Of a DNA stretch of 64,000 nt, positions 21,570-33,800 are shown one piece after another. The DNA comes from Erigeron canadensis. Lineage: Eukaryota; Streptophyta; Magnoliopsida; Asterales; Asteraceae. The DNA lies in NCBI RefSeq assembly GCF_010389155.1, contig NC_057763.1, positions 6,882,649-6,946,648 on the forward strand, given 5' to 3'. The first letter of the stretch is position 1. Every line of letters starts with the position of its first letter. Position numbers and translations under genes: made by a program. The notes beneath the pieces are model-generated. The model did not search any database and had not been told where the DNA came from. It worked only from the letters and a program-made list of their open reading frames with translations.

Positions 21570-23059
21570 TGATGTGTCATATTTTATACCATTTCCCACG
21601 TGACTTTAGAACCAATTATTCGTCATTTTGATAGTTTTATATCCAACTTTTGATGCTTTGAAGGTGTGTTGAGTGTTTTCAGGGTGGAAATTGTTATTAG
21701 ACGAATGAATTGGTCGATTTTGATGAGTTAAGGAAGAACGGGAGAAAGATTCGGGTGAAATCGAGCGAAAGACGAAGAAAACGAAATCTGGAAGTTGTAA
21801 CTGTCGTTAGCCCAGTAACGGCCGTTACATAGGTGGTTTGTGGTTTCTCCTGTAACTGGCAGTTAGAGAACTAACGGCCGTTAGAAATCAACTGAAGAGT
21901 AACGGCCGTTAGCCCAGTAACTCCCGTTAGGCCTTAAGTATAAAAGTAACGGCAGTTATCCAATAACGGCCGTTACACGCGTGTTTTGTACATAGGATTA
22001 GTTAGGGTTCTGCACTTTTGGACGATTTATTGGATAATTTTCATAGTTGTTCATAGACTTAGGAATACTTGGGAGCAAACAAGTGATTAGGGTTTCACCT
22101 ATTTTCAGCTTTGGATTGTAATCATCATTGCTACCGGATTATCATCATTCATTGGTATAATATGATTTCCTCTCTAAATGTTTGTTCTTGTGTTTTTAAT
22201 ATGAATAGCTAAATCTTTACCACCCGCTTGGGTAGTAAGCATGTCATAGGGTCGAATTGATGTTGCTTGTGAATGTTGAACAAGGTTTATATGTTTAATC
22301 GAAGATCCACATTTATTTGGATTTAAATATTGTTTTCAACTTTTATATTAATTGATTGATAATTGTAATTAGAAGTTCGGGAGAAATCTATGTCATTGTC
22401 AATCGATTTATGAAATGGTCAATCTGTCTATAATTAACCTGAAATCGTTGGAGTTCGGGAGAAATCAACGATAAAGATTAAAACAATTAAATTCATTTTG
22501 AATGTGTAGACGTCTATGATAGAGGGATCTGATTAGGCGAATAAGCAGTTCGGGAGAAAGCTTTCAAAAGATTAAATCATAAAATCAACTCAGGAACTTA
22601 AGGCTTAAGTGTTTACGGGAGAAATTAAGTGCGGGAGCAATAATTATCTTTTGAGCAGTTAAAGTTTCAAGTATAACGGGAGTTCATCTTGTCTACTTTT
22701 TGAGTCGTTCAACAAATGCAAGTAATATCTAGACCCGATGATTGGCATGTGAGCTGATCCAAGTAGGTGTTCATTTTTAAATCTGTGTTAAGATTCAACC
22801 AATCAAATACTCTTTGTGATTAATCCTACGGGATTACTGACTTTCTTCACTAACTTTGCAACGTGACAATTCGGTCACAAAACCCCCCTTTTAATCTGAA
22901 TCATTTTACTGTAACAATTGCTTACTAAGTCCTTGTGTTCGACCTCGGTTTACCAAGTCAACTATATTGCATACGAACGGGTTCACTGCCCGCAAGTGTG
23001 TAGTAGTCAGTAACTAGGTATTTCGTGTTCATAAATTTAAGACTAGAAAATACACATCA
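21570..23059 (+). repeat. 5' LTR of the plus-strand Athila-like element
   Basis: TGATGTGTC...ACACATCA, 1490 bp. A TATAAAA box lies at 21939-21945, inside an array of AACGG palindromes. It is similar to 32322-33800 over its full length. Confidence 0.9.
21797..21976. repeat. Array of TAACGGCCGTTA palindromes around the LTR TATA box
   Basis: There are eight units in 180 bp. Perfect 14-bp palindromes lie at 21815-21828 and 21871-21884, with perfect or near-perfect variants at 21797, 21852, 21899, 21917, 21946 and 21963. Each unit has AACGG or a one-base variant on one or both strands. The array begins 227 nt from the LTR start and brackets the TATA box. Confidence 0.9.
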
Positions 23060-23065
23060 AGTTTT

Positions 23066-23084
23066 TGGCGCCGCTGCCGGGGAC
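23066..23084 (+). other. Primer binding site, tRNA-Asp type
   Basis: TGGCGCCGCTGCCGGGGAC, one mismatch from the tRNA-Asp complement, six bases after the LTR. Confidence 0.85.
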
Positions 23085-23254
23085 TTAATTTAAGGAGTTG
23101 TTTAGCTTTGTGATTCGACCCTTCCCTGCATTCATTTGTGAGGAAGTTAATTGTCTGTAATAGATAGATTTTATTTTCGTTTCAGTTTTACTTTGTAGTT
23201 TCTGGTGCGGTTAACGGTTTTTCTTGTGGTGTTTGTGCAGGTGCTTTGTAGTTG
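23085..23254 (+). other. Athila-like 5' leader
   Basis: Short untranslated region between primer site and gag ATG. A TTTGTGCAG acceptor-like site at 23232-23240 could allow splicing. Confidence 0.35.
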
Positions 23255-25159
23255 ATGAACACAAGAGCCTCTGGTAGACCTTTGCTTAGTCCTCAATCTA
23301 ATCCAGGGAAAGCCAGACGACGCTTACTCAGATCAGACAACACGGAGCCCTCAGACACCGGAAACATAGACTCTAACACCGAAAACCGTGACCACCCGGA
23401 CGTAGACTTGGATCAATATTACTCAAAAAGAGGTTCAACGTCCGAGGTGCGCTCAAGTCCTAAATTCTCCGAAGGTAGTGGGTTGTTCAAAACTGGTGAT
23501 AGTTCAGGGGAAGAAGATAATCGGGATAAAACTGATCAACAGGATTTAACTGAGATTCCTAGAGAAAATCTTCAGGCAACTCAAACAGTTAGAGCCAGGA
23601 GAATGGGTGATAGAGAGCCAGTCAACCCCGATAACCGTCTTTACGGTGACCGTAGGAGAAATATCCCTACTAATAGGGGCACTCCTATTCGCCTTCCAAC
23701 CACCGGAGTAAACTTTTCTCTTAAAGGAAGTCATTTGAAAAGTGTGGAGGAGGAGAAGTTCGATGGGGTGACGAATAATGATCCATATGGGCATTTGGAA
23801 AGGTTCGAGAAGATTTGTAGGTTCTATCACTATGGCGCGAACAAAGATGACAATGTGAAGCTTGAGCTTTTCCCACTCACTTTATGTGGAGGAGCTAAAG
23901 CATGGTTAAAGGAGCAGCCAGATGATCTGTATACAACTTGGGATGAGCTTCGTGTTGGGTTCATTGATGAGTTCTACTCTATAAGGACTCAGAGAAAGTT
24001 GGAGAATAAGATCCGATCATTCACTCAAGATCCGGGGGAAGATGTAGTAGATGCCTGGAAACGATATAAGGAGATGATCAGGAATTGCCCAGGAAACAAT
24101 TGAACACGGAAGCAGTGGTTGAGATCTTCTATGATGGGTTGCTAAAGAGAACTAGAAGGAATTAGCCGGGGCATTTAGAGGTAGTTTGAATAATGTCACC
24201 CCGGCTGAAGGATACAAAATCTTAGATGATATGGCCAGGAGTTCTCTGATCGCAATGAGGTTGTAAGTAAGAGAACGAGTGGAAAGACTGTAGCGAAGTT
24301 GGAGAGTAGTGAAGAATCAAGCTTGGTTGCTGAAGTCAAAGCCCTCACAAAGCAGATGAACAAGAGGTTTGACAACCAAGATGTGAGATTCAAAAGCATT
24401 GAAAGGGATGTTAAGGTGATTGCTGATGGTTGTGACTACTGTGGGGACATGCATTATTCAGAAGATTGTCCGGATAAGCCAGCTCAGGAAGTTAACTATG
24501 TCCAGAATCAGCAAGGGAACTTCAGTCAGGGTACCGGTTATCAAAATCGGTCATCAGGTACTTCTTATCCTTCGTCTAATTTTAATGCTAATAATTCTGG
24601 TTTTAGTGGAAGCAGGTTTAGCAGGTTCAACAGTCAGCAAAATGCGAATTCGGAATTGAGAGACATCATGAAGGATTTGGTAGGCGCTCAGAAAGCTACC
24701 AGTGAGAAGATGGCCTCTCAATGGGATGCTATGACTACTAGGTTGGATGGATTGGCAAATAAGCTTGAGCAAAGTTCGAAGAGTACTCAAGCAACGTTTC
24801 AGGATATCGAGGCTAAGCTTGAAAGGCTAGGAACATCAAATAGGCAGCCCGGTACATTACCGAGTAATACCCCGCAGAATCCTAAGCCTCAGCAAAATAG
24901 CCAAGGATCAGGAGCCAAGTATAGCCACCCGAACGCTCGAAACGAGCAAGTCAACGCAATCACAACAAGAGCAGGTAACATTTACAATTATGCAAACCCA
25001 TGGCCTAATGATGTTACTCCTCTTGTGCAGGTTGATGCCGATGGAACCGTTGATGATGAGGTTGAGATAGAACCGGAACCCGCCGTGAAGACACCGGTCG
25101 TTCCATCCAAGACTGCTGAGAAGACTCCTGTTGAGAAACCACTAGTTAAACCGTACTAG
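23255..25159 (+). pseudogene. Gag of the plus-strand Athila-like element
   Basis: From the ATG at 23255, an acidic N-terminus is followed by the retrotransposon gag domain (FSLKGSHLKS near residue 155, GGAKAWLKEQ). The frame breaks after 24103, with several stops and shifts until 24299. The second part holds a knuckle CDYCGDMHYSEDC and a Ser/Asn/Gln-rich stretch, and ends in a Pro/Val-rich tail. It would form the particle shell. The order matches the minus-strand element's gag, but the sequence is clearly different. Confidence 0.75.
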
Positions 25160-25183
25160 CCAAAGATACCTTTTCCTCAACGA

Positions 25184-26050
25184 TTGAGGAAAGCGAAGAT
25201 AAAGGAAAATTTTAGAAAGTTTGTTGATTTAATTCAAAATGTTAACATAACTGTTCCTTTAGTTGATCTTCTTGCAGGTATGCCAAATTACGCAAAGTTT
25301 CTCAAAGATCTTGTTTCCGTCAGGAAGAAGTTAGAAGAGGCACAGACAACTGTACTGAGTGCCGAGGTGTCTTATCTCTCTGTGCTTTTGGTGCTGTCTT
25401 GTATAAGGCATTAGCCGATTTAGGGGCTAGCATAAATCTAATGCCTTATTCTGTGTACAAAAGATTGTCTTTAGGTGATTTGACCCCTACCCGCATGAAA
25501 TAGGCTAGCGGATCGTTCATTCCAATATCCCATGGGGATAGCGGAAAATTTGCAAATTAGGGTAGGTCATATGATATTCCCGGTAGATTTTGTTGTTCTT
25601 GAAATGGAGGCGGATATTAATGTCCCTCTAATTCTTAGCCGACCGTTCCTCATGACCGCGGATGCTATCATCCGTGTTAAAGCTAAGGAGATTTCCTTAG
25701 GGGTTGGCGATGACCGGGTTGTTTTTAATATTGATAGGGCTCTTAAGCATCCTTACTCATGTGATGAATCTTGTTTCAGGATCGATGTAGTCGAGGAAGA
25801 AGATGTTTTGGAAAAGGAGCTCCTAGATTTTCTGGATATGGAGGGAGATGAAGCATTTCTAGCTTGTAGTGAAGAAGAACAAGAAATGGTTGGTGAAATG
25901 GTGCAGGAGATCATGGCGTCAAGTGTTGATGAAACGCCACCGGAAGATGACACTTTTGAAGAGTTCACCGTTAATGATAGAAGACGAGTGCTGACTCGGT
26001 GGAGAATCCTCCTACCGATTTGGAACTCAAGCCACTTCCGGACCATCTAG
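25184..26050 (+). pseudogene. Athila-like protease
   Basis: The active-site segment (ALADLGASINLMP) is read across a frame change near 25380-25440. It is followed by FPVDFVVLEME and PLILSRPFL, the C-terminal retropepsin half. An in-frame TAG lies near 25501. A long acidic linker toward the reverse transcriptase follows (near 25790-25960). Confidence 0.7.
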
Positions 26051-26930
26051 AGTATGCTTATCTCGAAGGTACGTCTTTCTTGCCCGTTGTCATTTCCTCC
26101 TCACTTTTGGAGGATGAAAAGTCTAGACTTATGACCGTCCTAAAGGCCCATAAAAGGCCTTTGCATGGAAAATTTCCGATATCCCAGGTATAAGTCCAGA
26201 ATTTTGTAAGCACACCATAAATTTTATTGATGATTTTAAACCGGTTGTGCAAAGGCAACGTAGATTGAACCCGAACATGAAAGATGTGGTAAAAAAGAGA
26301 TAATAAATTACTAGAACTATCACGGGGTGGAGGGGTATGTATTGATTATCGGAAATTGAATGATGCAACCCGCAAAGATCACTTTCCTTTACCCTTTATT
26401 GATCAAATGCTCGAACGGTTAGCCGGAAACGAGTATTTTTGCTTTTTGGATGGGTTCTCCGGGTACTTCCAAATACCCATTGACCCCAAGGACCAAGAAA
26501 AGACCACGTTTACTTGTCCTATGGCACTTATGCTTATAGAGGATGCCATTCGGTCTTTGCAATGCTCCCGAACTTTTCAAAGATGTATGATTGCCATTTT
26601 TCAAGACATGATCGAAACCTCCATGGAAGTTTTCATGGATGATTTTCTGTTTTTGTAGTTCGTTTGAGAGTTGTCTAAGAGTCTTGACAAAATGCTTGAA
26701 AGATGTGAAAAGGCACATTTGGTATTAAATTGGGAGAAATGCCATTTTATGGTAAAGGAGGGATTGTGTTGGACATAAGGTTTCTAAAGCAGGTCTAGAG
26801 GTTGATAAAGCAAAAATTGATGTTATCGCCAAGCTACCTCCACCTATTAATGTCAATCAATTAGAAGCTTTTTGGGTCATGCCGGTTTTTATCGTAGTTT
26901 CATAAAAGATTTCTCTAAAATAACCGGCCA
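26051..26930 (+). pseudogene. Athila-like reverse transcriptase
   Basis: Recognisable pieces are YRKLNDATRKDHFPLPFID, the FLDGFSGYFQIPI motif and the FMDD catalytic motif near 26631-26642. They lie in different frames, with stops between them. Between about 26295 and 26320 roughly 30 codons normally present are missing, including the PVHCVPKKGG region. It cannot encode an active enzyme as written. Confidence 0.75.
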
Positions 26931-27476
26931 ATGACCAAGTTGTTGGAAAAAGATGTCCCTTTTGTGTTTGATGATGATTGTCTTAACGCATTTAACTTGT
27001 TAAAGAAAGAGTTGATTAATGCACCAATTATGATTTCACCCGATTGGTCATTACCTTTTGAGTTAATGTGTGATGCTAGTGATTTTGCCTTAGGGGTCGT
27101 TTTAGGCCAAAGGGAGGATAAACATTTCCGTCCCATCTCCTATGCTAGCAAGACTTTGAATCCGGCCCAACAAAATTACACCGTGACCGAGAAAGAATTG
27201 TTGGCCGTTGTGTATGCTTTTGACAAATTTCGTCCCTACTTGGTTTTGAATAAGACTATTGTTTACACCGACCATTCCGCATTGAGTACTTGTTTTCCAA
27301 ACAAGATGCCAAACCCCGTCTCATTCGTTGGGTTTTGCTTTTGCAAGAATTCGACATTGAGATCAAGGATAAAAAGGGGGCGGAAAATGTGGCGGCCGAC
27401 CATTTGAGTAAGCTCGAAAACCCTCGCCTTGAGGAATTGCAAGAGCATGAGATTAATGTTATTTTCCTGATGAGGA
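26931..27476 (+). pseudogene. Athila-like RNase H
   Basis: A well-kept frame to 27290 contains CDASDFALG, SKTLNPAQQNYTVTEKELLAVV and YTDHSAL, typical of the gypsy RNase H-like domain. A one-base frame change near 27290 leads into the connection to integrase ([14 protein letters not shown]). Confidence 0.75.
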
Positions 27477-28776
27477 TTTGATGCAGGTGCAAGGAGAAGA
27501 AGAACCATGGTTTGCAGACATTGCTAATTATCTTTGTGCTAACATTCTCCCGAAGAAATGACATCTCAACAAAAGAGAAATCTTTTCTGAGATTAAGCAT
27601 TATTTTTGGGAGGAACCGTATTTGTTTAGAATGTGTGCAGATGGGATGATCAGGAGATGTGTTGCCGGTGCTGAAACCCGTGTGATTTGGATGCATGCCA
27701 CCATGGTCCGACCGTGGTCATTACGGACCATCTGTGAGGTAAGAAGGTATATGATGCAGGGTTCTATGGCCCACCATTTCAGGGAAGCAAAAACGTTGGT
27801 GGAAGTTTGCGATGCATGTCAACGTCAAGGTAATATCACTAAGAAAGACGAAAGCCTCAACAATGATACAGGTATGTGAGGTTTTGATGTATGGGGAATG
27901 ACTTTATGGGTCCTTTCCTCCGTCACATAAGTTCTTATATTTTGGTAGCCGTTGATTAGTGTCCAAGTGGGCCGAGGCTAAAGCCCTTCCGATAATGATG
28001 CTAAAGTTGTAATTGAATTCTTGAAAAAAGTTGTTTAGTCGTTTTGGTGTACCAAAGGCCTAATTAGTGATGGCAGGTCCCATTTCGCGAATCACCAGCT
28101 TGCTAAGGTTTTAAAGAGGTATGGGGTCACCCATAGGTTCTCCACCTCTTATCACCTCAAAAACAACGGCCAAGTGGAAAACACGAATAGGGCTTTGAAA
28201 ACGATCCTGAAAAGACCGTGCAAGATAACCCAAAATTTAGGCCAAGAGGCTTGATGATGCCTTGTGGGCGTTTCGAACCGCCTACAAGACTCAATTGGTA
28301 CTACTCCGTATAAGCTTCTTTATGGAAAACTTGTCATCTCCCGATTGAGATTGAACACAAAGCCTATTGGGCTTGCAAAATGTAATATGGATCTAATCTT
28401 GGCTGGTGAGAAAGGTTTTTGCAGTTGCACGAGTTGGATGAAATGAGGTTGCAAGCTTATGACAACTCTATGTTATACAAGGAGCGTACAAAAGCTTGCA
28501 TGATAAGAAGATCAAGAGGAAGGAATTTAAAGCCGGTGACAAGGTACTTTTGTTTCAATCAAAGTACAAAATCAAAGCACCGAAGCTCAAGTCGAGATGG
28601 ATTGGACCGTATGTGGTGAAAAGAAGTTATTCGTCCGGATATGTGGAGTTGTATGGCAATGATGAGAGCTTCATTGTAAATGGACAACGCTTGAAGCATT
28701 ATCATGAAGAAGATGAAGAAAATGCGGAGGTGTTCGAAATTGGCTTTTATGCCATCAACAGTGAAAGTAAAAGGTG
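27477..28776 (+). pseudogene. Athila-like integrase
   Basis: The zinc-binding region at 27622-27879 ends CDACQRQGN. The core is seen as VPKALISDG-like text at about 28045-28100, then NGQVENTNRALK. The C-terminal part 28496-28776 has GDKVLLFQSKYK and GPYVVKRSYSSG. Several stops and frame changes separate the pieces. It would insert the element's cDNA. Confidence 0.75.
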
Positions 28777-28789
28777 ATCGAGTCAAGCT

Positions 28790-30060
28790 AAGGACTCGTT
28801 AATAAATTAAGTGCTTCTCGGGAGGCACCCGAGTTTGTTTCATTTTATGTTCATTTTTATCTGTCATTTTCTTTTCCTAAAATCAAAATCCATAAAAATG
28901 TAAAAGTCATAAAAAGCCGAAAAAGATTTGTTTATTTCCTTTAGTTCAATCATTTTCAGTTTTTAATGTTTTCTGTATCAAGAATTGCAGGTCCGAAGGT
29001 CATCAGGGGCGTCGAGGTAAGTCAGGTGCAAAGGTAAGTAGAAGTGCCGTTAGTAAGTTTCACTCAAGTCCTGTCGTCCGTTAAGTGTCACATGTTCGTT
29101 AGATTCTGACTTTGCTGGACGGTGTAACGCCCGTTACCCTCTAACGGCCGTTAGAAGGGGGTTTGTTGTTTCCCCTGTAACTGCCAGTTAGGGCCCTAAC
29201 GCCCGTTATCCTTCTTTTGTTTAGTAACTCCGTTACTAGGGTAACGGCCGTTAGTATTATGTTGAACTGTAACGCCCGTTAGGCCAGTAACGGCCGTTAC
29301 ACGCGATTCTTCAAGATAAGGCAGGTCGATTTCTGTCAGGGAAATCTAAAAAAAAACTATATACTCACACATACACACACGAATGCAGCACACAAAAAAA
29401 AAAAAAAAAAAAAAAAGAAAAAAGGGGGTATACAGTTTGAGTCCTAGTCTTCTTTTTCTCTTATCAATCTCCAAATTCCTTGTTCAATCATCAAATTCTC
29501 AGGTATAACTCTTCAATCTTTCTTTTAATTTTCGTTTTTTTTTTATATTACTCTTGAAGATATCATTGTTCTTGGAGATATTGTGTGTGTGGTGTGAAGT
29601 TTGGGTATGGTTATTTTATCAAAGATATATCTAGTAGCCATAGTCATTGATTTGTGATTAAGATTAGTTGAGGTTATTGTTTATTTCTTCCCCATTATTT
29701 AGTTTAAGTGTGGGGGAAGATTAAAGTTTGTTGAACTAAGAATCATCATAGAAATGTTTGTTACTAATCACCTAAATGATTTGTCGTAATTAGAGTTTAT
29801 TTTTCTTTAATTAGGGATGAATTCTAATGTGATAATTTCTGTGATTATTTAACAAATATGAGTTTGAGATTGGAAGGATATGATGGTGGAATATTTGTAT
29901 GAAAATCACTAAATTGATTTTGTCTAAATTAAGGTTTTGTTCTATGATTAGAGAAAGATTTTAATTATTGATTTCTGTGATTTAATTTTTTTGGTTTAAG
30001 TTTTGTAGACTTGGAGGCATTACATTGTTTGTAACCTATATATGTGTGTGCTTGATTGTA
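28790..30060 (+). other. Spacer between pol and extra ORF, with possible leader intron
   Basis: Contains the second palindrome module (29123-29300), an A run (29394-29415), and what looks like an untranslated exon ending CTCAG/GTATAACTC near 29502, followed by an intron ending GATTGTAG at 30060, directly before an ATG. Another polypurine-like AAGTGTGGGGGAAG lies near 29704-29717. Confidence 0.45.
29123..29300. repeat. Internal copy of the TAACGGCCGTTA module
   Basis: Eight palindrome units, with the same interleaving text as the LTR array (CCCCTGTAACTGCCAGTTAG, ending ACACGCG). It is therefore a diverged copy of the LTR module, about 760 bp upstream of the extra ORF. Confidence 0.85.
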
Positions 30061-31288
30061 GATGGCTACCAAGAGACAGCGTGACATGCAAAGGGCTGCC
30101 GCTTCGCAGCTGAAGCTTCCGCCTCAAGAGCTAGACAACACTGTAGCTCGAGCACCGTCATCCTTACTCGAGGGGTACCCGCAAAGTACAACCTAAGATT
30201 ACTCTAGATGCTGTGAGGCGTAAGCCTATCATTGCTAATCGTAGGTTAGATTCAATAACCTGGGGGAGTTAGGGGTAAATGTTGAGGAGTTAACGGATTG
30301 TTGACACCCCTTGGAGGGCCTTGTTCTCCATTAACACCAACATCTGGAGACACTTGTGCAATGAATTCTTTAGTTCGTTTTAGGTTGAATACGGACGAGG
30401 GAAGTGTAAGAAAACAGTTATGACATTCCACCTAGGAGGTCAAATTCATTGTATGTCCTACCAAGAGTTCGGGGTCCATTTAGGTTTTATAGTGAGGATG
30501 ATGTTCAGAGGGTGTCTTTTACAAAGGGGATTGTTCAATGGCCCGCATCCATGATTGCAGCTAGGTTTTGGGAGGAGGAGAATTTGAGTGACCAAGAACA
30601 CTATAATGTCAAACATCTGCTGTTCGGAAACCGTTTACAAGCTGCTTTTAAGAATGATAGCCGAGACCATTCCAATAGGCATAGTAGTCAAATAATGCTA
30701 CTAGCACTGATCTATTTTCTTGTATTGCATGGTTGGAAGGTCTCTTGCAATTTAGTTAGGGCTGTGGCTTTATATTGTATGAAAGGGGCCAGGTAAAGCC
30801 AAGGTCATGTAGCGGTGGTTTCTTTGTTTGTCATTTGGCAAGGAGGATGGGTTTGTCCAGACGGATCAGTTGGTCTTTTACCGGGTTTTCAAGCTTATTG
30901 TCGCAGTGGGGTACTTGATAGGGCGACAATGATTAGAAGGGTATGGTTAGCCAGAATGAGGATCGGAGGATGAAAGAGACGATATGGACGCTGAGGATGA
31001 TGAGGATGAGATGGATGAGGAGCCGAGGATGTGGTGTTGGTGTTCTGTGCCAACTAGAGGTGCCAACTCAGCACATTCTTTTGATTTTTCAGGTTTAAGG
31101 CAGCGTGTGGACGAGATCTTTCATGGGCTCACGGGATTCACGAGCGATTGGACCGCCAGGATGATTGGTCGCATTTGTCGGTAGTCAGGTTAACCGAATG
31201 GGTATCAGAGGAGTACTTCCAGCCTTACATGCAGAGTTGGATTGCTTCAAGGTCTCTCCCACAGGTTCTTCTGTGCCATCACAGGTAC
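30061..31288 (+). pseudogene. Athila-type extra ORF (envelope-like position)
   Basis: The ATG at 30061 begins MATKRQRDMQRAA. After several stops, a 115-codon piece at 30449-30796 carries FYSEDDVQR, ARFWEE and DHSNRHSSQ, similar to the plant 'ATHILA ORF-1' type protein. An acidic stretch follows near 30984-31030. The sequence then enters the scaffold gap. The function of this protein family is unknown, and no membrane or fusion feature is visible. Confidence 0.6.
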
Positions 31289-31388
31289 NNNNNNNNNNNN
31301 NNNNNNNNNNNNNNNNNNNNNNNNNNNNNNNNNNNNNNNNNNNNNNNNNNNNNNNNNNNNNNNNNNNNNNNNNNNNNNNNNNNNNNNN
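31289..31388. other. Scaffold gap (100 N)
   Basis: Exactly 100 unknown bases, the conventional size for a gap of unknown length. It interrupts the Athila-like extra ORF. Confidence 0.99.
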
Positions 31389-32321
31389 TTCATCTCAGCA
31401 TTATATTAAATGATTTGTCACTGTTTCTTCGCTATGTAAGAGCAATACCAATTAGTCAGAGTAAAAGTAGCTCACACAAAAATGATAAAAACACAAAAGA
31501 ATTGAAAAAAAAAAAAAAAAAAAAAAGAATGAGCTTGGGCTGTCAGTTGGTATTTCCCTTTTTGTCAAATCATTTGGTGAAAGTTGGTTCGTCATTATAA
31601 CCAACAAAGTGTGCTGAAGTTTAATATATATATTGGTTAGAGTGTTTGGAGTTGGCAAGTTGTTTGAAGTCAGCATTGGTTAGAATGGTTGATAAGTTGT
31701 TTGATTGTCATACACACATGGTGTCGGTTTTTGGATCGTTCTATTGGGGGTAGAGTCGGGAGAACTTCTTGGGATGTGAACCGTTGGCACTAATGACATG
31801 GGTTTGTTTGGACTAGACTATGTGAAAAATTTTTAATGTTGTGTTAGTTCTTTGTTTAACACTACTTGTTACCAACATTTCCATACCTAGTTCAAATACC
31901 TTGTTTAGCCTAAAATGTTACAACCCTTAAGTCCTCTTTTGATAGACGTTATAGGGCGCATGCGCTTGGCGACTTAGGAACGATCCTTGTACAAGCCTAT
32001 GGTTAAAAGATTATGCATCACGACTTGGCTATTGAGTGATTATTCGAATATTCAACCCCAAATGAATGTTATTGGAGGAGTAGGCGAGATATCACTTGTT
32101 CGTTACATTTGTGCTTAGTCGTGTTATTGAGCTTGTATATCAGTCGAATATTGTCAAACGTTCCGTTTTCATTTAAGATTAAAACTGCATAACCATTATT
32201 CTCATTCTTGATTGTGGTTGCGCTTCTTTTTGAATTACTAAAATGTGGTCCATGATTTGCCAAGGAATTTTATGATTTTCAGTTGGTTTGCTTGAAGACA
32301 AGCAAAGTTTAGTTGGGTATT
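31389..32321 (+). other. Athila-like 3' untranslated region and eroded polypurine tract
   Basis: No gene. An A run at 31505-31526. The last bases before the LTR read AAGTTTAGTTGGGTATT, a weak polypurine tract. Confidence 0.5.
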
Positions 32322-33800
32322 TGATGTGTCATATTTATACCATTTCCCACGTGACTTTAGAACCAATTATTCGTCATTTTGATAGTTTTATATCCAACTT
32401 TCGATGCTTTGAAGGTGTGTTGAGTGTTTTCAGGGTGGAAATTGATTAGACGAATGAATTGGTCGATTTTGATGAGTAAGGAAGAAACGGAGAAAGATTC
32501 GGGTGAAATCGAGTGAAAGACGAAGAAAACGAAATCTGGAAGTTGTAACTACCGTTAGCCCAGTAACGGCCGTTACATAGGTGGTTGTGGTTTCTCCTGT
32601 AACTGGCAGTTAGAGAACTAACGGCCGTTAGAAATCAACTGAAGAGTAACGGCCGTTAGCCCAGTAACTCCCGTTAGGCCTTAACTATAAAGTAACGGCA
32701 GTTATCCCAGTAACGGCCGTACACGCGTGTTTTGTACATAGATTAGTTAGGGTTCTGCACTTTTGGACGATTTATTGGATAATTTTCATAGTTGTTCATA
32801 TACTTAGGAATACTTGGGAGCAAACAAGTGATTAGGGTTTCACCTATTTTCAGCTTTGGATTGTAATCATCATTGCTACTGGATTATCATCATTCATTTG
32901 GTATAATATGATTCCTCTCTATTTGTTTGTTCTTGTGTTTTTAATATGAATAGCTAAATCTTTACCACCCGCTTGGGTAGTAAGCATGTCATAGGGTCTA
33001 ATTGATGTTGCTTGTGAATGTTGAACAAGGTTTATATGTTTAATCAAAGATCCATATTTATTTGGATTTAAATATTGTTTTCAACTTTTATATTAATTGA
33101 TTGATAATTGTAATTAGAAGTTCGGGAGAAATCTATGTCATTGTCAATCGATTTATGAAATGGTCAATCTGTATAATTAACCTGAAATCGTTGGAGTTCG
33201 GGAGAAATCAACGATAAAGATCAAAAACAATTAAATTCATTTTGAATGTGTAGACGTCTATGATAGAGGGATCTGATTAGGCGAATAAGCAGTTCGGGAG
33301 AAAGCTTTCAAAAGATTAAATCATAAAATCAACTCAGGAACTTAAGGCTTAACTGTTTACGTGAGAAATTAAGTGCGGGAGCAATATTATCTTTTGAGCA
33401 GTTAAAGTTTCAAGTATAACGGGAGTTCATCTTGTCTACTTTTTGAGTCGTTCAACAAATGCAAGTAATATCTAGACCCGATGATTGGCATGTGAGCTGA
33501 TCCAAGTAGGTGTTCATTTTTACATCTGTGTTAAGATTCAACCAATCAAATACTCTTTTCGATTAATCCTACGGGATTACTGACTTCTTCACTAACTTTG
33601 CAACGTGAGAATTCGGTCACAAAACCCCCCTTTTAATCTGAATCATTATACTGTAACAATTGCTTACTAAGTCCTTGTGTTCGACCTCGGTTTACCAAGT
33701 CAACTATATTGCATACGAACGGGTTCACTGCCCGCAAGTGTGTAGTAGTCAGTAACTAGGTATTCGTGTTCATAAATTTAAGACTAGAAAATACACATCA
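32322..33800 (+). repeat. 3' LTR of the plus-strand Athila-like element
   Basis: 1479 bp, TGATGTGTC...ACACATCA. It differs from the 5' LTR mainly by one-base losses in short runs and a few substitutions. It carries the same palindrome array at about 32546-32724, with TATAAAG at 32686-32692. Confidence 0.9.

Larger units (their letters stand above)
21570..33800 (+). mobile_element. Athila-like Ty3/gypsy element (degenerate)
   Basis: Order: LTR, tRNA-Asp primer site, gag, protease, reverse transcriptase, RNase H, integrase, noncoding module, Athila-type extra ORF, eroded polypurine tract, LTR. All genes carry stops or frameshifts. No target duplication is present: the left flank ends CAAGTATAC, while the right LTR is followed by AGTTTAAGACTAG and repeated copia sequence. 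The 100-N gap lies inside the element, so its true length is unknown. Confidence 0.85.
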
